Shown: one piece after another, positions 45,483 to 54,210 of the stretch
How positions within the stretch are numbered: the first letter of the stretch is position 1
Layout of the letters: every line of letters starts with the position of its first letter
Source of the DNA: Candidatus Nitrosopumilus sp.
Lineage (GTDB): Archaea; Thermoproteota; Nitrososphaeria; Nitrososphaerales; Nitrosopumilaceae
Length of the DNA: 64,000 nucleotides
Assembly: GCA_029864335.1 (NCBI GenBank)
Contig: JAOTTS010000008.1
Span: forward strand, 19,834 to 83,833
Direction: 5' to 3'
The notes under the pieces: model-generated
Told to the model about the DNA's origin: nothing
Seen by the model: only the letters and a program-made list of their open reading frames with translations
Database searches by the model: none
Program-made: the position numbers and the translations under genes

Positions 45483-46732
45483 CACTAAGAGAACTGAAAA
45501 ATCATTACAGCGTAAAATTCCTAAAGGGTTATGGTCATTCTATTTCTGTAAAGAATTCCAAAATAATTCTCAAAGATAATCACGATCCTTTCTCAAATGG
45601 TTCCACAGAAGAATGGTATCCAGACAACATGCCATATGAGAAAATAGTCATTTCAGGCAAAGGTTACATCTCAACTGAAGCCCTAAGCCTGCTTTCTTAT
45701 AACAACAGAAATGTAATCTTACTTGATACATATGGCAAACCAATAACATATCTAAATCCAGCAAGAGAATCGTTGACTGCCACTAATTACAGAATGGCAC
45801 AATACGATACGTTTTGTGATGAGTCAAAAGGGAAATGGATTAAAAGAAAGATAATTCACAAGGATGCAAAATTAGGATTCTTTAGGATTAGAGCAAATAT
45901 TCCAGACTGCAAATACGTTCCACCATTTCCATTCAGAACAAATCATGACATTATTTTTCCATCGGGAGAATTTGAAACATATGTTACACTAGCAGAACTT
46001 CAAGCCTGCGAAGGAATGAACTTCTACAGGATTCTTGAAGGATACCAGTTCATATCCGAATCTGATATTTATCCATACCGTGATTTTATTGAAAATCTAT
46101 ATCAGAAAAGAATGGAACTAAAACAACAAAACAATCCATTACAGTTACCAATCAAAATAATTCTAAATTCCATCTATGGAAAAACTGGACCAAGTGTAAA
46201 TTATAAAATTGGAAATCTGTTTAATTCTGTGATTTTTGCCTTTATCACTGGTTTTTGTCGTGCTTAATTGTACAATTTTGTGCGTGAGCATAATATTGAG
46301 AAAGATATGGTATTCTTTGCTACTGATTCTATCTGTACAACCAAAAAATTAGATGTAAATTCTACCAAACTAGGCGACTTTTCCTTTGATAATGAGGCTA
46401 GTGACGTGTTTGTACTACAGAATGGATTTTATCGGTTTAGTGGCAAATGGAAGCAAAGAGGTCTAGGTAAGTTAGGAACTAAAGAAATTGAACATCTAGA
46501 TACTGAGAAAGATGGTAAATTATACTATAGATTCAATATTCTGCGAAGTAACAGATTACGATCTTCCATCTTACAGAATAGAGTCAAAGACATTGGCAAG
46601 ATTAAACCAGAAACTAGAGAGTTTAATTTGAATGCAGACATAAAGAGGTTTTGGTTGGGAAGAATTGAATCCATGGATGATGAAATTATGAATGAATCAA
46701 TGTCAATTTCAATGAATTATTTCAAATTATGA
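45479..46732 (+). pseudogene. Chimeric Cas1 N-terminal domain + DNA polymerase B C-terminal half, with one nonsense codon
   Basis: One frame, 45479-46732, broken only by TAA at 46265-46267. Residues 1-113 are the Cas1 beta domain: YEKIVISGKGYISTEALSLL, NVILLDTYGKPITYLNP and ATNYRMAQYDTF. The catalytic helical domain of Cas1 is missing. From about 114 it is PolB: SKGKWIKRKIIHKDAKLGFF, KRMELK with LPIKIILNSIYGKTG (motif B) and, past the stop, KDMVFFATDSICTT (motif C). The exonuclease domain and motif A are absent. This is an in-frame deletion joining two genes that lay in the same direction, Cas1 first. Confidence 0.85.
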
Positions 46733-46738
46733 ATATAT

Positions 46739-47465
46739 CTAATACATTGGTTTTTCACTTAACTTAGAAAAAATAACTTTTTTCTGTAATTCATACTTGT
46801 CGAGAATTGAATTTACAAGTTTGTAAAACCATTCAGGTGACGTTGGTGCAATGTATATGTCTTCAATCAAGTCATGAATTTCTATCGGGATATTGATTCC
46901 TACCGATTCTGGAACATCAATACTAATTCCATTTCTTATATTCGGGAATCTTTGTAAAATTGTTCGTAGTTCATTTTCAGATTTGAAACTATTCTGTTTG
47001 TGCATAAATGGCCAATAAGTAAATCCCTCAGGTAACCAGTCTTTTTCATAATCGATATAATTAACCGCTCCTATGTACACTTCATCATTTTCATTTAAAA
47101 CACCCACTAAATTTTTGTAGGTTGATTGAATTGCAATTCCAGTGTTATTTTTTGCATATAATTTCCACATTGCGTCAGATTCATTCTCATTCATATGCCA
47201 GCAATTTAGGTAGGTATGATAACGAATTTTTTCCATGAATTGACTACTTTGTTTCAAAGATTTTTCAGGAATTTTGTTCTGGTAAACAGAAGGCCTTAAT
47301 TTTATGTTTGCTTTTGAAACTGATCCTTCAAAAGGATCCCCCAATTTATCGCTCCTACTAAAAAATAATGATTGTGTCAAGTAAACTCACAAATTTTGTA
47401 AAATCCATATATCTCCAAATTTTAACATTTTCATCTAATTTGGGAAATACAGGATGTTCTTTCAT
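46739..47465 (-). pseudogene. DUF2971-family gene, frameshifted near its 5' end
   Basis: The main frame (46739-47380, 213 residues) has LFFSRSDKLGDPFEGS, CWHMNENESDAMWKLYAKNN and ENELRTILQRF, the DUF2971 signature. The upstream piece from ATG 47465 (KIWRYMDFTKFVSLLDT) lies in another frame and belongs to the start of the family, so a frameshift at about 47367-47376 separates them. Translation from TTG 47380 would lack the first 30 residues. DUF2971 proteins often occur in phage and mobile-element settings; activity unknown. It may be decay or a sequencing error. Confidence 0.65.
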
Positions 47466-47517
47466 TAAATACTGAATTAAAGATTAAGAAATTAACTCTA
47501 ACGTTTTCCTCAACTTC

Positions 47518-47561
47518 AAAACATAGCACAAACCTAGGCACAAAAAGGGGGATTCTATTTT
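47518..47561 (-). repeat. Right terminal inverted repeat of the casposon-like element
   Basis: Reversed, it reads AAAATAGAATCCCCCTTTTT and continues as the left repeat through the CCTAGG palindrome and GCTATGTTTT. 43 of 44 positions match. Confidence 0.9.
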
Positions 47562-47576
47562 TATTGAAATTCTATA
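47562..47576. repeat. Target-site duplication, right copy (casposon-like element)
   Basis: TATTGAAATTCTATA, one change from the left copy. It includes the stop codon (CTA on this strand, 47572-47574) of the radical-SAM gene that reads leftward. Confidence 0.85.
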
Positions 47577-49152
47577 ATTTTTTAGTTTGAATTTTAGGAG
47601 CAGATACTGATCTACTTCTAGCATATTTATCAATAATTTCGTCAGGAGTTCTACCATTAAAGAGATCTTTACACAAACCTCTGAGATATCTCATGATTGC
47701 CCAAGTACCAGCTTTGAGAATTCCGTACATGAATACCTTCATTGGAGGTCCATATGTCTTATTTCTGAGAATGATTGGAATAATGTCATTAATTACTCGT
47801 AAATTGTTTTCCCAACATTTCCAAAATAATGTAAATTGTGCTTCGTTCAAATTACCAAAGTGCATTGAATTTTTTTCACTAAAGTCTTGATATAGCAATG
47901 GTGCTACTAATCCTCTAAAGTCCATCTCTCTAAAGTCACTCATCATATCAATCGTATATTGAATGTCATCTGGAGTTTCATCAGGCCAACCAATAATGAT
48001 TGTTGCAGCTGGGAACCAATGGTTTTCATTTAGAATTTTTGCTCCTTCTCTAACTACACTTCCCCACTCTTCAGGTGAAAATGGTTTTGTCTTAACACCT
48101 AGATGTTTCTTTACCATTGCAGGTGCAACGGTCTCAATTCCTAAATTGGTTGCAAGCCATCTTCCTGTTTTGTCTTGTTCGTTGATTTGTGAAATTTGTT
48201 GCATTAGTGTAGGATCTGCTGCAACTGCTGAAAATGTCATATGTGTAGTGCCAACAAAATTTGCTCCTAATCCTTTGAGTCCTTTCCACAAGTCAACAAT
48301 GGCATCTCTATTTGGAATAAAATCCCTATTATCACATCGATAAAGTAACATTTCATCTGAATGTAACCAAACAGAATCAAATCCATAATCTAAGTTAGTT
48401 TTTGCTTCATGCTGTAATCTTTCTAAAGGCAAATCTTTCTTTGATCTTTTATTTACATCACAAAAGTCACACCCTCTTCCACAACCTCTCATGGCTTCAA
48501 TCAATGAATTGATTGTGGGTCCTTCAATAACTGGAATATTTTCAAGATTTCTTACAAAACAATGCATTAGTTCTGGGGCATCATTTTTTTCTAGGTCTTG
48601 AAATAAATCTACTGCCAATTCATCAGCTTCACCGACAACAACCGTATCAATTCCATGTATTTTCATTCTATCTGATTTAGCTAATTCCCATGCACCGTTA
48701 CCACCAACTACCACTTTAAAATCATATTTCTTTTTGAGTTGAATAATGCTTGCACACATTTTTTTAAATTTCATAGCAACATAGGATAATTTTTCAGGTG
48801 ACATTGTTGTAGTTACTGGAGCCATTCCTAAAGGATCCATTACATTAATTCCTACAACTTTAGTATCAGATCCAATTGATTTATTAAGCATTTCAGGATG
48901 AGCCATAAAAACATCTTCTCTTTTGTATCCTCCTTGAATCAACGAACTTTCTATTCTTCTTAATCCTACTTGCGCTACTTTGACCTCTCCTGTGATTGGG
49001 TCTGTTTCTACTGAAGGACAGAACACTTTGTCAAATACCCATTCAGGCAGTACTTCATATGGTCCACATGCAATGAACCCGTAAAGAAAATTCCCTCTGT
49101 AATTTGTCATTAAGCTACGATCAGCAGTAAGAACAACACGTTTGCCGGCCAA
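47572..49152 (-). CDS. B12-binding-type radical SAM protein
   Basis: A 526-residue enzyme. The N-terminal half carries a cobalamin-type Rossmann region (FKVVVGGNGAWELAKSD, TVVVGEADELAVDLF). The radical SAM domain starts with MRGCGRGCDFCDVNKR (Cx3Cx2C for the 4Fe-4S cluster), followed by SVWLHSDEMLLY and PAATIIIGWPDET. A C-terminal hydrophobic stretch (MKVFMYGILKAGTWAIMRYL) could contact the membrane. Such enzymes methylate or build C-C bonds on unreactive carbons; GDGT ring synthases of archaea belong to this broad type, but assignment is speculative. Its stop lies in the casposon target duplication. Confidence 0.8.
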   Translation of the reverse strand: MAGKRVVLTADRSLMTNYRGNFLYGFIACGPYEVLPEWVFDKVFCPSVETDPITGEVKVAQVGLRRIESSLIQGGYKREDVFMAHPEMLNKSIGSDTKVVGINVMDPLGMAPVTTTMSPEKLSYVAMKFKKMCASIIQLKKKYDFKVVVGGNGAWELAKSDRMKIHGIDTVVVGEADELAVDLFQDLEKNDAPELMHCFVRNLENIPVIEGPTINSLIEAMRGCGRGCDFCDVNKRSKKDLPLERLQHEAKTNLDYGFDSVWLHSDEMLLYRCDNRDFIPNRDAIVDLWKGLKGLGANFVGTTHMTFSAVAADPTLMQQISQINEQDKTGRWLATNLGIETVAPAMVKKHLGVKTKPFSPEEWGSVVREGAKILNENHWFPAATIIIGWPDETPDDIQYTIDMMSDFREMDFRGLVAPLLYQDFSEKNSMHFGNLNEAQFTLFWKCWENNLRVINDIIPIILRNKTYGPPMKVFMYGILKAGTWAIMRYLRGLCKDLFNGRTPDEIIDKYARSRSVSAPKIQTKKL

Positions 49153-49215
49153 CTACCAGACTTCGTCAAAGTATGTTATATATCATTTACGAGGCAGATT
49201 ATTACTGATTGTAAA

Positions 49216-49992
49216 TTAATCATTTTTTCTGATTGATCTGTTTGCAATATTTGCAGCAATTCCTCCTGCAGCAATTCCGTTATCGATATTGACCACTGAT
49301 AATCCCAAAGAACAGCTTTGAAGCATTGATGCCAATGCAGATATTCCTTTTTCTCCATATCCATATCCTACAGATGTTGGAATTCCTATGACTGGAATAT
49401 CTACCATGGATGAAACAAGTGTAGCCAAAGCCCCTTCCATTCCTGCAGCAACTATGATGCAATCCACATCTTCCTTAATCATTTTTTTTAAAATTGGAAA
49501 AATTCTTTGAATTCCAGCAACACCTACATCATAACCTATAATGCATTTACAATTCATTGCCTCGCACATCAATCTAGATTCTTCTGCAACTCCAATATCT
49601 GAAGTCCCTGCAGTAAGTATCCCTATCCTTCCTCCATGGAATGTAATTGGCTTTTTAAATAGTAATAAAGTTGATGAGTTTTTTCCTGTTTTTATTGTAA
49701 TTTTTAATCTTTTAGCAAATGCTAAAATCTTTGGATAGTCATTTTTCTTAATTCTTGATATTATTACTGAATTTGATTTTTCTAAAGTTTTTTTCACAAT
49801 TTTTTTGATCTCTTCTGTTTCTTTGGTTTCTGCAAAAATTACTTCTGGAATACCACGTCTTTTTCTCCTATTAATATCAATTTTTGCAAATCCTTCTACT
49901 TCTTCAATTGAATATAATGAAAGAAGCTTTTTTGCATTGTTGATTGAAATTTTTCCCGCACTTAATGATTCTAAAATTTCATTAATCTCCAA
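49216..49992 (-). CDS. larB: LarB, pyridinium-3,5-biscarboxylate mononucleotide synthase
   Basis: A 258-residue protein with the PurE-like domain of LarB: RIGILTAGTSDIGVAEESRL, IVAAGMEGALATLVSSMVDI and IPTSVGYGYGEKGISAL. The N-terminal ILESLSAGKISINNAKKLL is typical. LarB carboxylates nicotinic acid adenine dinucleotide and releases AMP, starting nickel-pincer cofactor synthesis. LarC and LarE lie a little downstream on the other strand, across malate dehydrogenase. Confidence 0.9.
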   Translation of the reverse strand: MEINEILESLSAGKISINNAKKLLSLYSIEEVEGFAKIDINRRKRRGIPEVIFAETKETEEIKKIVKKTLEKSNSVIISRIKKNDYPKILAFAKRLKITIKTGKNSSTLLLFKKPITFHGGRIGILTAGTSDIGVAEESRLMCEAMNCKCIIGYDVGVAGIQRIFPILKKMIKEDVDCIIVAAGMEGALATLVSSMVDIPVIGIPTSVGYGYGEKGISALASMLQSCSLGLSVVNIDNGIAAGGIAANIANRSIRKND

Positions 49993-50025
49993 TGATAATT
50001 TTTCTTTGTTAGGATAAAAAAATGC

Positions 50026-50949
50026 TTAGATCTCAATACCTGAGATAGCACTTTTAACACTTTCAACGGCTTTATCAAAAACCTGTCTTTCTTCATCATT
50101 TAGATCTAATTCAATAATTTTTTCCACACCTTTTCTTCCAATTATTGCTGGAACTCCAATTGTTACATCAGAATGACCATATTCGCCATCAAGATATGTT
50201 GCAACTGGAATGACTTGTTTTCTGTCTCTTACTACTGATTCTACAATTGCAGAAATTGCATTTCCTGGTGCATGCACTGTAGCTCCTTTTAACTCGATCA
50301 CTTTGGCCGCAACTTGTTTTGTATTTTGAATTAATTCATCTAATTTTTCTTTTGGAAGAAATGTTGATAATGGAATTCCTGATACTGATGAAAATCTTGG
50401 TAGTGGTAACATATTTTCACCATGTTCTCCAATTACTAATGCTCTGATTGAATCACGAGAATGTCCTGTTGCCTCATGAATAAATTGCCTAAATCTTGAC
50501 AAATCCAACATACCTCCCATTCCAAATACTCTACTTCTGTCAAATCCTGAAACCTTGTAAGTAATGTATGCCATGGGGTCAAGTGGATTTGTGACTGGAA
50601 TAATCATTGAATTGTCCGCATATTTTTTGATATTTTCTACAACACTCTTTACAATTGATGAATTAATTTTCAAAAGATCCATTCTTGTCATTCCTGGTTT
50701 TCTTCCTGAGCCTGCAACTACTACAACAACATCTGAGCCTTTCATATCTGCATAATCATTTGATCCTTTAACCTCTACATCAATTCCTTGTTCTGATAGC
50801 ATGTGGTTGATATCCATTGCTTCCCCTTGTGGAAGTCCTTCAACAACATCAAGTAGCAAAATTTGATCATCTAATCTCTTTAATGCTGAGAATAATGCCG
50901 CATCTCCACCTACTTTTCCAGAACCAATAATTGTAATCATGAAAACCAT
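50026..50949 (-). CDS. mdh: Malate dehydrogenase
   Basis: A 307-residue LDH/MDH-fold enzyme: [59 protein letters not shown] and [10 protein letters not shown] with the catalytic His. It interconverts malate and oxaloacetate. The protein begins [12 protein letters not shown] 50940 may be the true start. It is divergent from larC. Proximity to Lar genes may be chance, though LarA relatives act on 2-hydroxy acids such as malate. Confidence 0.92.
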   Translation of the reverse strand: MVFMITIIGSGKVGGDAALFSALKRLDDQILLLDVVEGLPQGEAMDINHMLSEQGIDVEVKGSNDYADMKGSDVVVVVAGSGRKPGMTRMDLLKINSSIVKSVVENIKKYADNSMIIPVTNPLDPMAYITYKVSGFDRSRVFGMGGMLDLSRFRQFIHEATGHSRDSIRALVIGEHGENMLPLPRFSSVSGIPLSTFLPKEKLDELIQNTKQVAAKVIELKGATVHAPGNAISAIVESVVRDRKQVIPVATYLDGEYGHSDVTIGVPAIIGRKGVEKIIELDLNDEERQVFDKAVESVKSAISGIEI

Positions 50950-51029
50950 CGTTAATTTTCAATAAATAAATCTAATGAAATTCCCAAACTTTTAGACGAA
51001 TTTATAAGTATTTTTGATAATTTTTAATC

Positions 51030-52253
51030 ATGGTTGTAGTGATTGATCCACAGATTGCTGGAATATCCGGAGATATGCTTCTATCTTCACTAGTTGATTT
51101 GGGCGCTGATAAAAAAAGGATAATAGATGGAATTAAGGAATCTGAAAAATTTCTCTCAAACTCAACAATTAAAAAAATTGATTTTCAAAAAATTCAGAAA
51201 CATGGAATTGAATGCCTTCAATTAATTTTAGAAATTAATGAAGAATCACATGAACGAAAAGGTTCAGAAATCAAAAAAGCGATTACTGATTCGACTAAAG
51301 AAATAGGACTCTTAAAAAAATCACAGATATTTGCAGGATCTTGTATTGATACTCTAATTTCTTCTGAATCTAAAATTCATGGAATTCCTGAAGATTCTGT
51401 TCATTTTCATGAGGCTTCAAGTATTGACACACTTGTAGACATTGTAGGAGTTACAATTGCATTAGAAGATTTAGGTTTATTTGATGAAAAAATTGTATGC
51501 TTACCTGTTTCTGTTGGTGGGGAAACTGTGACCTTTTCACATGGTAGTATGTCTAATCCAGCAAGTGCAATTCTTGAGATCTTCAAAAACTCAAATTTAA
51601 TAATCAAAGGAAATAATGCAAAAGAAGAACTTACAACTCCTACTGGCGCATGTATTCTAGTGAATTTGACAAATAATGCTGTAGAGTATTACCCATCTAT
51701 GAAAATTGATTCAATTGGTTATGGTGCAGGACAAAAAAACTTCGAGACTTTTTCAAATTCTCTGAAAATTATTCATGGCTCTCAAAATAATTTTGATATT
51801 GATTCGGTGAAGATTCTTGAAACAAACGTGGATGATGTTTCAGGAGAAATACTTGGAAATCTAATTGAAAAAATCATGGATAAGGGAGCAAGAGACGTTT
51901 CAATCTATCATGGCATTACAAAGAAAGGAAGGCCTACAAATCTTGTATCTGTCATATGTGATGATGAAAATATGGATGATTTCGTTGATATCTTGGTGTT
52001 AGAGACTGGAACTTTGGGAATTAGAATTTCTGATTGTAATCGATTTACAGTTCCCAGAACAATCCACGATGTTTCTCTAACATTACATGGCCAATCTTTC
52101 AAAGTTAATTACAAAAAATTCACATTTAAAGGAAAAACTAATTTTAAAATAGAATTTGATGACCTAAAGAAAATATCAAACACCATTGATAAATCCATTA
52201 AAGAAACAGAATCATTACTAAGAAAAGAAATTGAGAAATTGGAGTCTCCATGA
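51030..52253 (+). CDS. larC: LarC, nickel insertion enzyme for the pincer cofactor
   Basis: A 407-residue LarC: IDPQIAGISGDMLLSSLVDL, HGIPEDSVHFHEASSIDTLV and FSHGSMSNPASAILEIF, then TPTGACILVNL and ETNVDDVSGEILGNLIEKIM. LarC uses CTP to insert Ni into the pyridinium bis-thiocarboxylate. In lactobacilli it can be made by frameshifting from two ORFs; here it is one intact frame. A TATA-like box (TTTATAAGTATTTTT) precedes it. It overlaps larE by 4 bp. Confidence 0.92.
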   Translation: MVVVIDPQIAGISGDMLLSSLVDLGADKKRIIDGIKESEKFLSNSTIKKIDFQKIQKHGIECLQLILEINEESHERKGSEIKKAITDSTKEIGLLKKSQIFAGSCIDTLISSESKIHGIPEDSVHFHEASSIDTLVDIVGVTIALEDLGLFDEKIVCLPVSVGGETVTFSHGSMSNPASAILEIFKNSNLIIKGNNAKEELTTPTGACILVNLTNNAVEYYPSMKIDSIGYGAGQKNFETFSNSLKIIHGSQNNFDIDSVKILETNVDDVSGEILGNLIEKIMDKGARDVSIYHGITKKGRPTNLVSVICDDENMDDFVDILVLETGTLGIRISDCNRFTVPRTIHDVSLTLHGQSFKVNYKKFTFKGKTNFKIEFDDLKKISNTIDKSIKETESLLRKEIEKLESP

Positions 52254-53047
52254 CAAATCTTGATGAACTTGTAAATTGGTTTGAGGGCAAAAATAAAGTG
52301 ATGATTGCACTTTCTGGCGGTGTCGACAGTGCACTTGTTGCATATGCTGCTTTTCAGAAATTAGGAAATTCTGCAATTGCAGTAACTGCTGATTATAAAA
52401 CTTTGTCTGAAGAAGAACTAAAGACTGCCCGCGATGTCTGCTCTGAGATAGGAATTCAACAACTCTTTTTGGATTATGATGAACTTGAAAATGAAGATTT
52501 TATAAAAAATGACTCAAATCGATGTTTTCACTGTAGAATGGAACTAGGAGATCATCTAATTGAATTGGCAAAAGAGAATAATGTGCAGATTATTGTTGAT
52601 GGCACAAATCTCGATGATTTGGGTGATTATAGACCTGGAATTGAAGCCTTAAAACAGCATGGGATTAGAAGTCCACTTGTGGAAACAGGATTCTCAAAAT
52701 CTAAAATTAGAGATACTGCAAAATCAATTGGCTTATCTGTGTTTGACAAGCCATCTAATTCTTGCCTTGCATCTCGTATTCCTTGGGGACAAAGAGTAAC
52801 TGCAGAAAAACTAACTCGAATAGAATTTGGTGAAACAGTTGTTAAACAACTAACAAAACTAAAACAAGTTAGGGTTCGAGATCTTAACGGCACTGCCAAA
52901 ATTGAAGTTGACAAAAAAATGATATCTGTTTTTGATGAATCCATTTTGGATCAAATTTCTGAAAAACTAAAACTGATTGGTTTTAGTACAGTTGAAATTG
53001 ATCCGGAAGGGTATAAACCAGGAAAAATTAATGTGATTGCAGATTGA
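52250..53047 (+). CDS. larE: LarE, sulfur transferase of the pincer cofactor
   Basis: A 265-residue PP-loop ATPase: IALSGGVDSALVAYAAF, SNRCFHCRMELGDHLIE, VDGTNLDDLGDYRPG and KPSNSCLASRIPWGQR. It adenylates and thiolates the pyridinium carboxylates. Cysteines 92, 95 and 172 form the pattern seen in LarE proteins that carry a 4Fe-4S cluster, rather than the single sacrificial cysteine of lactobacilli; that reading is an inference. A cysteine desulfurase follows, overlapping by 4 bp, which would supply the sulfur. Confidence 0.9.
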   Translation: MTNLDELVNWFEGKNKVMIALSGGVDSALVAYAAFQKLGNSAIAVTADYKTLSEEELKTARDVCSEIGIQQLFLDYDELENEDFIKNDSNRCFHCRMELGDHLIELAKENNVQIIVDGTNLDDLGDYRPGIEALKQHGIRSPLVETGFSKSKIRDTAKSIGLSVFDKPSNSCLASRIPWGQRVTAEKLTRIEFGETVVKQLTKLKQVRVRDLNGTAKIEVDKKMISVFDESILDQISEKLKLIGFSTVEIDPEGYKPGKINVIAD

Positions 53048-54210
53048 TCTATCTTGATAATGCTGCATCCACTAAAATTCATGAAGATGTTTTAGAATCA
53101 ATGTTACCTTATCTCAAAGAACAATATGGCAACCCATCATCTATTCATCGTTATGGCAGATTATCTCACAAAGCCATTGAAAAGGCCAGAAAACAAATTG
53201 CATCTTTAATCAATGCTGAACCTTCTGAAATTCTTATCACATCTGGTGGTACAGAATCTAACAATACTGCACTAAGAGGAATTGCCATGAAAAATCCCTC
53301 ATGTAAGATTATCACATGTTTAATTGAACACGATGCAATTTTGGAACCTTGTAAAAAATTATCTCAATGCGGATTTGATATTGATTATCTTCCAGTAGAT
53401 TCGTTTGGTATGGTGGATTATCTGGAACTTAAAAAACATATTTCTCAGAAAACATGTCTTGTCTCAATTATGTTTGGAAATAACGAAGTGGGTACTATCC
53501 AACCCCTCTCTGAAATTGCTAAAATCTGTAATGAAAAAAAAATCCCATTTCATACTGATGCTGTACAAGCAGTTGGTAAGATTCCAATTAATGTCAAAGA
53601 ATTAGGCATAGATTTGTTGTCTATTTCATCGCATAAACTCTATGGTCCCAAAGGAGTAGGTGCACTATACATCAAAAATGGAATTTCCATTGATCCTGTT
53701 ATCCTGGGAGGCGGTCAAGAGAATGGCTTGCGTTCTGGAACTGAAAATGTTGCAAATATTGTAGGATTTGGAAAAGCGTGTGAAATTGCAAAAACCAATT
53801 TAGATGAAAATATGTCTCATATGAAAAAACTACAAGATCATATGATTAAAAGAGTACTAGATGAAATACCTGAAGTTACTCTAAATGGGCATTCTAAATT
53901 TAGATTGCCAAATAATGCTCATTTTACATTTCTTGGTGTTAATGGGGAGGATCTAATAATCAAACTTGATGAATTTGGAATTGCAGCATCCACTGGCTCT
54001 GCATGCTCTGTCAATACCCAAAAGGCTTCACATGTTTTAGAAGCAATGGGATTTTCACTAGAACAAATATCTGGTTCCTTGCGATTAACTATTGGAATTT
54101 TCAATAATGAGAAAGAAATTGATCAAACCGTTGAGGTTCTCAAAAAAGTTGTCAAAGAACTCCGTTCAGTCTCACCATTCAAAGAAAAATATTCTTTTGG
54201 ATTGAACTAA
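53044..54210 (+). CDS. Cysteine desulfurase (NifS/IscS type)
   Basis: A 388-residue PLP enzyme: IYLDNAASTKIHEDVLESML, TSGGTESNNTALRG, FHTDAVQAVGKIP, SSHKLYGPKGVGALY with the PLP lysine, and STGSACSVNTQKASHVLEAM with the catalytic Cys. It starts at TTG 53044, overlapping the larE stop. Position in the lar operon suggests it feeds LarE as well as general Fe-S assembly. It converges on the first PEFG-CTERM gene, overlapping by 4 bp. Confidence 0.92.
   Translation: MIYLDNAASTKIHEDVLESMLPYLKEQYGNPSSIHRYGRLSHKAIEKARKQIASLINAEPSEILITSGGTESNNTALRGIAMKNPSCKIITCLIEHDAILEPCKKLSQCGFDIDYLPVDSFGMVDYLELKKHISQKTCLVSIMFGNNEVGTIQPLSEIAKICNEKKIPFHTDAVQAVGKIPINVKELGIDLLSISSHKLYGPKGVGALYIKNGISIDPVILGGGQENGLRSGTENVANIVGFGKACEIAKTNLDENMSHMKKLQDHMIKRVLDEIPEVTLNGHSKFRLPNNAHFTFLGVNGEDLIIKLDEFGIAASTGSACSVNTQKASHVLEAMGFSLEQISGSLRLTIGIFNNEKEIDQTVEVLKKVVKELRSVSPFKEKYSFGLN

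Larger units (their letters stand above)
44916..47561. mobile_element. Casposon-like element, internally deleted (2.65 kb)
   Basis: Bounded by 44-bp terminal inverted repeats (44916-44959 and 47518-47561, 43 of 44 matched) and a 15-bp target duplication. It carries a GNAT gene, a Cas1-PolB chimeric pseudogene and a DUF2971-like gene. Cas1 plus PolB within inverted repeats and a 14-15-bp duplication at a gene 3' end are casposon hallmarks; the fused, truncated Cas1/PolB and small size indicate an internally deleted copy that cannot move by itself. Integration in trans by an intact relative is possible. Confidence 0.82.

Noticed and set aside
45479..46267. A CRISPR-Cas locus, because of the Cas1 sequence
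   Set aside because: No repeat-spacer array and no other cas genes are nearby; inverted repeats and PolB point to a casposon instead.
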